Source: Gemmatimonadota bacterium (GTDB lineage: Bacteria; Gemmatimonadota; Gemmatimonadetes; Gemmatimonadales; Gemmatimonadaceae). Taken from it: 64,000 nt of DNA. The position numbers were made by a program, and so were the translations under genes. Numbering within the stretch: position 1 is the first letter of the stretch; every line of letters starts with the position of its first letter. Positions 31,015-38,326 of the stretch are shown here, one piece after another. The notes below the pieces were generated by a model, which searched no databases, was not told where the DNA came from, and was given only the letters and a program-made list of their open reading frames with translations. The stretch spans positions 86,783 through 150,782 of the forward strand of contig JADKAQ010000023.1 in assembly GCA_016719105.1 (NCBI GenBank), in the 5' to 3' direction.

Positions 31015-32093
31015 GGGCGCTTGTCCACGGTGCGTTCGAGGCCGGCCACCTTGATGGTGACCGATGTGGGCTTGCCAGCCGCGGTGACAAACTCCACCGA
31101 GCCGGCCGTCTTGAGGAACTCGAAGCGCGTCGCACTCTGCGGCACGAGTTCGAGCGGGATCACGTGGTTGAACGGATCGATGAAAAGTCGCCCGCCGCGC
31201 CGCGTGACAACGGCCACCTTCTCCGTCGCCGTGCCGTAGGTCCCGACGTAGCGCTCGAGCACGGCGGTCGGGACGGCGAGCGCCGGACGCGCCTCGCGCG
31301 GGCCGCGTTCGTCGGTGGGAAGATCGGGGAGCGGGCGCACCCAGAAGTTGCGGAAGCGCACCGGGTGGTCGTGATCCTGGAGCGTGAACGGCAACGCGTC
31401 GTCGTGCCGGGCGTACGGCTCCGTCTGCAACCAGTTGGTCGGCCCCCACAGCTCCGCGTTGTCCTGCACCAGGACGCCGTTGTGGAAGATGGTCATGCGC
31501 GCGGGCGACACGAGCTTGCCAGCGGCGTCGAAGCGGGGGCGACGGAACACCACGTCGTACGACTGCCACTCGCCCGGTGCCCGCGAGGCGTTCACCAGCG
31601 GCGGGTGCTGGCCATACAGCGACGCCGCCTGTCCGTCGGCGTAGGTCACGTTCTCGTACGAGTCGAGCACCTGGATCTCGTACAACCCCATGAAGTAGAC
31701 GCCGCTGTTGCCGCGGTCCTGTCCCTTCCCCACTCCGGGCGACGGCGTGGCCCATTCCACATGGGCTTGGACATCCCCGAAGCGCTGCTTCGAGACGATC
31801 GGCCCGGCGCCGGGGACGGTCTGCATGTAGCCCTCGCGCATGACCCACTTGGCGGGCGACCCGTCGCGCGAGGTCCAGCCGTCGAGCGAACGGCCGTCGA
31901 AGAGGACGACGGCGTCGCCGGGGGCGGCGCCAACCTGCGCCGCAGGCGTCACCTTGCGCGGGGTCGGGCGCTGCAGGTCGTGCACCTTCCATATGCGCCC
32001 GGCGTCCTGCGCCGTCACCGGCGAGGCTGCCGACGAGAGTGCGAGGGCCGTGAGGGCTGCGGCGACGGACGTACGAAGCAGACGGTACGACAT
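31011..32093 (-). CDS. Secreted DUF1080 (3-keto-disaccharide hydrolase-type) protein
   Basis: The 360-residue product has a signal peptide (residues 4-27, ending PVTAQ). A DUF1080 lectin/glycosidase-like domain follows, with LFDGRSLDGWTSRDG near residue 62, GNSGVYFMGLYEIQVLDSY near 130 and FRNFWVRPLP near 262. Such domains occur in secreted carbohydrate-active proteins, some acting on 3-keto-glycosides. A C-terminal extra region of about 100 residues is of the beta-rich type. The ATG at 32093 is preferred to an upstream GTG. The stop overlaps the DinB gene. Pairing a secreted sugar-related domain with a cytoplasmic DinB is not functionally obvious. Confidence 0.82.
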   Translation of the reverse strand: MSYRLLRTSVAAALTALALSSAASPVTAQDAGRIWKVHDLQRPTPRKVTPAAQVGAAPGDAVVLFDGRSLDGWTSRDGSPAKWVMREGYMQTVPGAGPIVSKQRFGDVQAHVEWATPSPGVGKGQDRGNSGVYFMGLYEIQVLDSYENVTYADGQAASLYGQHPPLVNASRAPGEWQSYDVVFRRPRFDAAGKLVSPARMTIFHNGVLVQDNAELWGPTNWLQTEPYARHDDALPFTLQDHDHPVRFRNFWVRPLPDLPTDERGPREARPALAVPTAVLERYVGTYGTATEKVAVVTRRGGRLFIDPFNHVIPLELVPQSATRFEFLKTAGSVEFVTAAGKPTSVTIKVAGLERTVDKRP

Positions 32094-32298
32094 GCGTATG
32101 GCGCCCACGCTGGAGGGAAACGCGCCGAGGCCCGGGTGACCGGCGCGCGGTTGTGCCTAAGGAAAGGGCGCGCGCGCGTGCGACGCAAGCGGACGTCGGG
32201 CGCCCCCGTGTGGGGGGGCGCGCGACGCCCTCTCGCGACCATGACGTCCGCCCTGTTCATTTCGAGGCACGACCCTCCACTTCAGGCCACGGCACCCG

Positions 32299-33549
32299 AT
32301 GCAGAAGCGCGACTTCCTCCGCACGCTGGGCGGCGTCACCCTCGGCGCCTTCTTCGCCCCCGGGCAGCTCGCTCGTTATGCACGCCTCTCGGATGCCGCG
32401 CTGGCCGAGGACGAGCCGTTCTGGGCGCAGATACGCGCGGGCTTCCGCCTCACGCCGGAGTACATCAACCTGGAGAACGGCTACTTCTGTTTGCAGCCGA
32501 CGGAGGTGCTCGAGGCGTTCATCTCCCGCGTGCGCGAGATCAACCTCCAGGCGTCGCGCTACATGCGCACGCGCCAGGGCGATGACAAGCTCGCCGTGCG
32601 CACGCGCCTCGCGCAGATGGCCGGCTGCTCGCCCGAGGAGCTGATCATCACCCGCAACACCACCGAGTCGCTCGACACGGTGATTGCCGGCTACGACTGG
32701 AAGGCAGGGGACGAGGCCGTGATGGCCGAGCAGGACTATGGCGCCATGCTCGACATGTTCAAGCTGCAGGCGCGCCGCTACGGGATCGTCAACCGGGTCG
32801 TCTCGCTCCCCAACGATCCACGCACCGACGACGAACTCGTGCAGCTGTACGCCAACGCCATCACCCCGCGCACGCGCCTCCTGATGGTGAGCCACCTGGT
32901 GAACATCAGCGGGCAGGTGCTCCCGGTACAGAAGATCGCCGCCATGGCGCATGCGCGTGGCGTCGCGGTCATGGTCGACGGGGCGCACGCCTTCGCCCAG
33001 CTCGACTTCCGCATTCCCGACCTGGGCGTGGACTACTACGGGGCGTCGCTGCACAAGTGGCTGGCGACCCCGTTAGGCGCGGGGATCCTCTACGTGAAGC
33101 GCGACAAGATCGCCGGATTGTGGCCCATCTACGGCGACAGCGGCCCCGCCGACGATGACATCCGCAAGCTGAACCACACGGGGACGCATCCGGTGCACAC
33201 CGACCTGGCCATCAACCACGCGATCGACTTCCATCAGGCCATCGGGTCGGCACGCAAGGAGGCGCGGTTGCGCTACCTGCAGCAGTACTGGGTCTCGAAG
33301 GTGCACGGCATGCCGAAGATCATCCTCAACACGCCGACCGACCCGGCGCGGTCGTGCGCCATTGCCAACGTGGGCGTTCGCGGCATCGCCCCGGGCGAGC
33401 TGATGGACATCCTGATGAAGAAGTACCGCATCTGGACCGTGGCCATCGATGGCGCCGGTGTGCACGGCGTGCGCGTGACGCCGCACCTCTTCACGAGCAC
33501 CGCCGAGCTGGATGCGTTCGTGAAGGCGCTGGGCGAGCTGGCCGCGTAG
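32299..33549 (+). CDS. Class V aminotransferase-like PLP enzyme with Tat-like signal
   Basis: The 416-residue protein is a fold type I PLP enzyme of the isopenicillin N epimerase/NifS group. It has TRNTTESLDTVI near residue 113, an Asp/His pair VDGAHAFAQ near 230 that binds the cofactor ring, and the Schiff-base lysine in GASLHKWLATP near 253. The N-terminus MQKRDFLRTLGGVTLGAFFAPG resembles a Tat signal with Lys-Arg in place of Arg-Arg, so folded export is likely but weaker than canonical. The substrate is unknown; epimerase, desulfurase or lyase activity is possible. It lies 68 bp upstream of ilvE on the same strand. Confidence 0.8.
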   Translation: MQKRDFLRTLGGVTLGAFFAPGQLARYARLSDAALAEDEPFWAQIRAGFRLTPEYINLENGYFCLQPTEVLEAFISRVREINLQASRYMRTRQGDDKLAVRTRLAQMAGCSPEELIITRNTTESLDTVIAGYDWKAGDEAVMAEQDYGAMLDMFKLQARRYGIVNRVVSLPNDPRTDDELVQLYANAITPRTRLLMVSHLVNISGQVLPVQKIAAMAHARGVAVMVDGAHAFAQLDFRIPDLGVDYYGASLHKWLATPLGAGILYVKRDKIAGLWPIYGDSGPADDDIRKLNHTGTHPVHTDLAINHAIDFHQAIGSARKEARLRYLQQYWVSKVHGMPKIILNTPTDPARSCAIANVGVRGIAPGELMDILMKKYRIWTVAIDGAGVHGVRVTPHLFTSTAELDAFVKALGELAA

Positions 33550-33617
33550 GCGCGGCCGATTCGTGCGAGCGTTAGCTTGCCGAGAACTGCGCCACCCACC
33601 ACCCGCCGCACACCACC

Positions 33618-34538
33618 ATGACCCGCTTCGCCTACTTCGGCAGCCGTATCGTTCCCATCGAGGACGCCAAGGTCAGCGTCATGACCCACGCGCTGAACTA
33701 CGGCACCGCCGTCTTCGGCGGGATTCGCGGCTACTGGAATGAGGAGGAGGGGCAACTCTACGTCTTCCGTCCGCTCGACCACTTCAAGCGCTTCCTGCAG
33801 TCGGCGTCGCTCCTGCGCATGGAGCTGGGTCACACGCCCCAGTCGCTGACCGACATCGTCACCGAGCTGCTGCGCACCGAGGGGTTTCGCGAGAACTGCT
33901 ACATTCGCCCGCTGGCCTACAAGTCGGCGCTCAACATCAGCGTGCGCCTGCACGAACTCGAGTCGGCCCTCACGATCTTCTCCCTCCCGTTCGGCTCCTA
34001 CACGGCGAACGAGACCGGGGTGCACGTCGCCTTCTCGGCCTGGCGCCGCGTCGACGACAACGCCATCCCCGCCCGCGGCAAGATCGCGGGCGCTTACGTG
34101 AACTCCGCGTTGAGCAGCACCGACGTGCGCTTGGCGGGCTATGACGAGGCGCTCGTGCTCAACGAGGATGGCCACGTGTCGGAGATGAGCGTCGCCAACT
34201 TCTTCATCGTGCGCGACGGCGTGGCCATCACCCCGCCGGTGCAGAGCAACGTGCTCGAGGGAATCGTGCGCCGCTCGGTGATCCAGCTGTTGCGCGATGA
34301 ACTCGGCGTCACCGTCGTCGAGCGCAACATCGACCGCAGCGAGGTCTACCTGGCCGACGAGTGCTTCATGTGCGGGACCGGCGTGCAGATCTGCGCCATC
34401 ACCAAGGTCGAGCATCGCGCCATCGGCGCGGGGGGCATGGGCGACATCACCGGCCGGCTGCGCGCGCTCTTCTTCGACATCGTGGCGGGGAAGGTCGAGA
34501 AGTACCGCGGCTGGTTGGCGCCGGTCTACCCGAAGTAG
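33618..34538 (+). CDS. ilvE: Branched-chain amino acid aminotransferase
   Basis: The 306-residue protein is a class IV aminotransferase. Visible features are VMTHALNYGTAVFGGIRGY near residue 22, the cofactor lysine in ARGKIAGAYVNS near 155, the conserved EMSVANFFIV region near 193 (phosphate-site Glu) and CFMCGTGVQICAI near 250. It transfers the amino group between glutamate and the 2-oxo acids of leucine, isoleucine and valine. Length is standard. It is convergent with and 15 bp from the VKOR gene. No ilv or leu genes are near. Confidence 0.92.
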   Translation: MTRFAYFGSRIVPIEDAKVSVMTHALNYGTAVFGGIRGYWNEEEGQLYVFRPLDHFKRFLQSASLLRMELGHTPQSLTDIVTELLRTEGFRENCYIRPLAYKSALNISVRLHELESALTIFSLPFGSYTANETGVHVAFSAWRRVDDNAIPARGKIAGAYVNSALSSTDVRLAGYDEALVLNEDGHVSEMSVANFFIVRDGVAITPPVQSNVLEGIVRRSVIQLLRDELGVTVVERNIDRSEVYLADECFMCGTGVQICAITKVEHRAIGAGGMGDITGRLRALFFDIVAGKVEKYRGWLAPVYPK

Positions 34539-34553
34539 ACCGCTGTCCTTGCG

Positions 34554-35042
34554 CTACCGGACGCGTTTCCAGTCGAGCCAGACGAGGACCGAGAAGAGTG
34601 TGATCGTCACCGCGGAGACGGCACACCACGGGCAGAAGGTCTTCATCAGCAAGAACTCGGCGTACTTGAGTCGCAGCGTGAAGAGGAAGGCGGGATAGAC
34701 GAGGCCGGCCAGCGCCAGCGTTGGCCAGCGCTCGTCCGCGTTACGGTCCTGCGTCCCCAGGATGGCGACGACGAGGATGAGGGTGTAACCGACCGCGCCG
34801 ATGAAGGCGACGTCGAGCCCCAGGAACCACCCCCACGACGAGAGCTGCACCTTTTCGCAGCCGTGCTCCGTGCCGCAGCTGAGCGCCCCCATGTAGCCGA
34901 GCTTCCAGAGATGGAGGTAGAGCGCCACCCCGGCGTTCAACAGCGCGAGCACCGCGATCGTCTGACGAATTGTCGGTGGCGGCGCGTCGGTGGCGAGGGC
35001 GTCGTCGTCGGTCATGAGCAGGGCGTCGGACTCGGGAGCCAT
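34554..35042 (-). CDS. Vitamin K epoxide reductase (VKOR) family membrane protein
   Basis: The 162-residue protein has four or five membrane helices and the VKOR cysteines: a pair in LSCGTEHGCEKV near residues 56-63 and the active CxxC in FCPWCAVS near 137. Bacterial VKOR reoxidises DsbA-like thioredoxins with quinone, so it supports disulfide formation in the periplasm. Here it is a stand-alone domain without a fused thioredoxin; its DsbA partner must be encoded elsewhere. The ATG at 35042 is used; ATG 35015 is an alternative. It is divergent from the lipoprotein gene at 35107. Confidence 0.88.
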   Translation of the reverse strand: MAPESDALLMTDDDALATDAPPPTIRQTIAVLALLNAGVALYLHLWKLGYMGALSCGTEHGCEKVQLSSWGWFLGLDVAFIGAVGYTLILVVAILGTQDRNADERWPTLALAGLVYPAFLFTLRLKYAEFLLMKTFCPWCAVSAVTITLFSVLVWLDWKRVR

Positions 35043-35106
35043 TCGGGGAGATGAAAAACGCGTGAACGAAATGTGATGCTTGGCACAGGACTTCCCTATC
35101 GTCCTA

Positions 35107-35676
35107 ATGCCTATGTCGATAATCGCTACCCAGCCGCCCCGTTTCCACCGTCACACCCCCCGGAACTTCGTCCGGGGGCTGGTCGGTGTCGTGCTTCTCG
35201 TCAGCTCGATCGCCTGTTCGGGCGGGGGCGGATTGTTCGAGCCGTCAGAACGACTGAGCCCAGCGGCGAAGGCAACGCTGGACACGCTGATGCTCGACGA
35301 ATGGGCGGCTCAGGCCCGATACACCCGGGTGTTGCAGTCGTTCGGCAACGTGTCGCCCTTCACGTCGCTGCGCGGCAGTCGAGCTCGCCGCGCCACGGCG
35401 CTCGAGCGCGTGTACCTGCAGATAGCAGAGTTCACCCCTGCGAACCCGTACGGCCCCGCCGTCTCGGGGTCTGCTGCGTCGGCCGTTGTGGTCGGCCCTG
35501 CCTACGAATCGCGCGAACAAGCCTGCGAGATCTCGCTCCTGCTGGAGCAGGAGCTGGTCGATCGCTACGACCGACTGCTGGCGCTCGCCCCCCCGCGGGT
35601 CGTGGCTGAGGCCGCTCGCGACAATCGCGCCTTGGCGCTCGAGGCCGATCTGCCGGCGGTGCGGCGCTGTCGCTGA
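35107..35676 (+). CDS. Lipoprotein with degenerate ferritin-like (DUF2202-like) domain
   Basis: The 189-residue protein has a signal with lipobox SSIAC (about residues 32-37). The following helical region, LDEWAAQARYTRVLQSFGNVSPFTSL, resembles the first half of DUF2202-type ferritin-like domains (E-x-x-A-x-x-x-Y, then a PF-x-N-like loop). In that family a later E-x-x-H supplies iron ligands. Here that segment reads RARRATALERVYLQ and lacks the histidine, so metal binding may be lost. The second half EISLLLEQELVDRYDRLL could be the other helix pair. The family match is tentative. ATG 35107 is used; ATG 35113 is possible. Confidence 0.6.
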   Translation: MPMSIIATQPPRFHRHTPRNFVRGLVGVVLLVSSIACSGGGGLFEPSERLSPAAKATLDTLMLDEWAAQARYTRVLQSFGNVSPFTSLRGSRARRATALERVYLQIAEFTPANPYGPAVSGSAASAVVVGPAYESREQACEISLLLEQELVDRYDRLLALAPPRVVAEAARDNRALALEADLPAVRRCR

Positions 35677-35896
35677 TGTCGCAGCGCGGCGCGATGCGCC
35701 GAGTTCGCCAGTCGCTCTAACCGCGGTAAGCGCCCCAAGCGCCCGGCCCGGCGGCGTGGCGCCTTCTTCCCGGATCCTTGTCGCCGACCCGATCGGCGCG
35801 CCGTCGCAGGCGCGTCGTTACGGTGCTAGCGAGGCCAGCCGCAGGGCGCGACCGCGAAAAGGGGGATGTGCCGATTCGCTTTGCACGATCGGCCTG

Positions 35897-37867
35897 ATGT
35901 CCGATACTTGTGACATGCCACCGGACGCGCCGCCGCGATCACCCAACGCCTCGGCGTCTGCTGCATCGCGCCCCGATGTAGCGACGTCGACCTCGCGTTC
36001 GCCGCGAAACGCCGGGATGGTCACCGCCCTGGCGATCGTCATGACGGCGATCGTGAGCATCGCCGTCGTGTCGGTTGCCATCCGCCACATCCTGCTGGAG
36101 GACCTCCGCACCTACCTGCGACGCACGGCCGAATCGACGGCGGCGATCATCGACGACCAGGCGCACGCGCGCCTGCGGGATTCGTCGCAGACCGGTTCAC
36201 CGGAATATCGAGCGGCGGCGGCGCCGCTGCGCGTCCTCCTGCGCACCAACCCCGACATCCGGTTCGCGTACAGCGGGATCGTGCGCGGCGACACGATGTA
36301 CTACGTGCTCGACGGCGACACCACCTCGCAGGCGGCGCACATCATGGAGCGCGATACGCCTACTGAGGGTGAGCGAGAGATCGCGCGCACCGGGGTGACG
36401 GTGGTCGAGCGCGGGCCAAGCGCGACGGCGTGGGGCTCGGGGATCAGGGCCTACGCACCGATTGCAGGGACGGCCGGGCGCGCCGACTCCGTCCACTCGT
36501 ATGTCGGGATCACCATGGACGCGTCGCGCTACAATGCATGGCTGCGACGCGTGTACGAGGTGGCGGCGCTCGGCGTGCTCGTGGCGAGCGTCTTGGCGAT
36601 CCTCGTGGGGCTGCGCACAGCCCGAACCGAGCGTCGCCGCGAGGAGGCGGAACGCATCCTGGGGCGTATGCGCGAGGCGGCCATCGTCGCCGCGGAAGAA
36701 CGCCTCGCGCTCGAGCAGCGTCTGCAGGGGCGACAGAAGATGGAAGCGCTCGGCACGCTGGCCGGTGGCGTTGCCCATGACTTCAACAACCTGCTCACGA
36801 TCATCCTCGGGCACGCCGAGCTGCTAGGGGAAGAGACGGCGCCGGGGAGCGATCTCGCCGACTCGGCTCTCGCCATTCGTACCGCCGCCACGCGCGCGCG
36901 CGACGTCGTGCGGCGCATCCTGCTCTTCGCGCGCCCCGAGGCGGAGCATCGTCTCCCTGTCGCGCTCGATCCCATCATCGACGAGACGGTGCAGCTGCTG
37001 CGATCCACCCTTCCGAGTTCAGTGGAGATCGGGTGGCGTCCTCCCGGTGAACCGGTGATCGCGGTGGCCGATCCGGCGCAGGTGACGCAGGTCCTGATGA
37101 ATCTCGGGGTGAACGCGAGTCAGGCGATGCGCGACCAGCGCGGGCACATCGTGGTGACGCTCGAACAGACGACGATTCCCGACGCCATCGCCCAGCGCCT
37201 GGGGATCGCCGCCGGGCTCTACGCGCGGGTCACCGTGCGCGACGACGGCATGGGGATGAGCGAGGAGGTGCGCCGCCGCATCTTCGAGCCCTTCTTCACC
37301 ACCAAGTCTCCCGATCAGGGAACGGGGTTGGGGCTTTCGGTGGTGGACGGGGTGGTGCGAGGGCATGGCGGTGCGGTCGAAGTCACGTCGCAGCCCGGCG
37401 AAGGGGCCTGCTTCACGATCCTGCTGCCGGCCAGCGCGGGCGCCCGCCTCTCGCCCGATGCCGGCCCGCGCCGGCCGCTCCGTCGCCGCGCGCCTAACGG
37501 GGCGCGCCTCCTGCTGCTCGACGACGACGTGCACGTGCTCCGCACGATCACCAAGGTGCTCACGCGTGCCGGCTATGTGGTGGACGCCTTCAGCGACGCC
37601 ACGCAGGCGCTGGAGATGCTGGGCGCGACGCATGGCGGCTACGAGGTGCTCATCACCGACCGGACGATGCCGACGATGTCGGGGCTGGAGGTGGCGCGCC
37701 AGGCGCACGCGCGGTACCCAGCGGTGCCGATCGTCCTGCTGAGTGGTGCGGTGCAGGAGGGGGACCGGGAAAGCGCCGAACTCGCCGCCGTGGTCTCCAA
37801 ACCGATCGAGGCGGAGGCGCTGGTCGCCGAGATCGAGCGCGTGCTGTCTGTGGCCGCGCCGCACTAG
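35897..37867 (+). CDS. Membrane hybrid histidine kinase with C-terminal receiver
   Basis: The 656-residue protein has two membrane helices (about residues 41-62 and 220-240) around a periplasmic sensor of about 155 residues. A coiled segment rich in Arg and Glu follows, then the H-box LAGGVAHDFNNLLTIILGHA (His near 293). The ATPase domain has NLGVNASQAM, DDGMGM and GTGLGLSVVDG. A receiver from about 535 has LLDDDVHVL, phosphoacceptor LITDRTMP (Asp near 587) and VVSKPIEA. It resembles NtrB-like kinases with a self-contained receiver. The start MSDTCDMPP at 35897 is chosen; the upstream open frame overlaps the previous gene. No output regulator is adjacent. The padR-ADOP operon follows 111 bp downstream. 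Confidence 0.87.
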   Translation: MSDTCDMPPDAPPRSPNASASAASRPDVATSTSRSPRNAGMVTALAIVMTAIVSIAVVSVAIRHILLEDLRTYLRRTAESTAAIIDDQAHARLRDSSQTGSPEYRAAAAPLRVLLRTNPDIRFAYSGIVRGDTMYYVLDGDTTSQAAHIMERDTPTEGEREIARTGVTVVERGPSATAWGSGIRAYAPIAGTAGRADSVHSYVGITMDASRYNAWLRRVYEVAALGVLVASVLAILVGLRTARTERRREEAERILGRMREAAIVAAEERLALEQRLQGRQKMEALGTLAGGVAHDFNNLLTIILGHAELLGEETAPGSDLADSALAIRTAATRARDVVRRILLFARPEAEHRLPVALDPIIDETVQLLRSTLPSSVEIGWRPPGEPVIAVADPAQVTQVLMNLGVNASQAMRDQRGHIVVTLEQTTIPDAIAQRLGIAAGLYARVTVRDDGMGMSEEVRRRIFEPFFTTKSPDQGTGLGLSVVDGVVRGHGGAVEVTSQPGEGACFTILLPASAGARLSPDAGPRRPLRRRAPNGARLLLLDDDVHVLRTITKVLTRAGYVVDAFSDATQALEMLGATHGGYEVLITDRTMPTMSGLEVARQAHARYPAVPIVLLSGAVQEGDRESAELAAVVSKPIEAEALVAEIERVLSVAAPH

Positions 37868-37934
37868 CAGCCATCTCGCAGACGGTCGCCGAAACGTCGC
37901 CGGCGCTCGGGCGGCGCTTGACGCCGGCGCGCGC

Positions 37935-37977
37935 ATAGGTAGGTTGTCTGACTATCATAGTCAGACAGTCGACCTAT
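37935..37977. promoter_or_regulatory. 43-bp palindromic operator ending at the padR start codon
   Basis: Inner arms GTCTGACTA (37946-37954) and TAGTCAGAC (37958-37966) pair perfectly around TCA. Outer arms ATAGGT (37935-37940) and ACCTAT (37972-37977) are placed with exact symmetry about the same centre. The element ends one base before the padR ATG at 37979, so it covers the promoter and the space where a Shine-Dalgarno would be. PadR repressors bind such dyads in their own promoters. Confidence 0.8.
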
Positions 37978-37978
37978 C

Positions 37979-38326
37979 ATGCCGCCACGCCCCTCGCGCA
38001 ACGACCTGCTCCCCGGTACGCTCGACATGCTCGTGCTGCACACCCTCACGCTGGGGTCGCTGCACGGGTATGCGATCGCGCAGCACATTGCCAAGCTCTC
38101 GGATGACGTCCTGCAGGTGGAGCAGGGGTCCTTGTATCCGGCGCTGGAGCGGCTCCAGCGCGCCGGCTGGGCGACGTCCAAGTGGGGGGTGTCGCCCACG
38201 GGTCGGCGGGCGCGCTACTACACCATCACCGCCTCCGGCAAGCGGCAGCTTGGGCAGGAGATCGCCGATTTCGACACAGTCCTCCTGGCCATCGCCCGCG
38301 TGCTGGGGCGCGCGGAGGCCCCCTGA
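37979..38326 (+). CDS. PadR-family transcriptional regulator
   Basis: The 115-residue protein is a short PadR repressor. It has LLPGTLDMLVLHTLTLGSLHGYAIAQ (winged-helix start, residues 10-35), then VEQGSLYPALERLQRAGW and RARYYTITASGKRQL with the wing. Together these are diagnostic for the PadR-s1 group. It overlaps the ADOP permease gene by one base (TGATG) and surely regulates it. No Shine-Dalgarno precedes the ATG; a 43-bp operator occupies the space, so the mRNA may have a very short or no leader. Confidence 0.93.
   Translation: MPPRPSRNDLLPGTLDMLVLHTLTLGSLHGYAIAQHIAKLSDDVLQVEQGSLYPALERLQRAGWATSKWGVSPTGRRARYYTITASGKRQLGQEIADFDTVLLAIARVLGRAEAP

Noticed and set aside
32200..32221. Terminator hairpin GCGCCCCC/GGGGGCGC
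   Set aside because: It lies between divergent genes where no transcript should end; more likely a composition artefact.
35079..35097. Sigma-54 promoter (TGGCACAGGACTTCCC) before the lipoprotein gene
   Set aside because: The -24 element fits but the -12 GC dinucleotide is replaced; spacing cannot rescue it.
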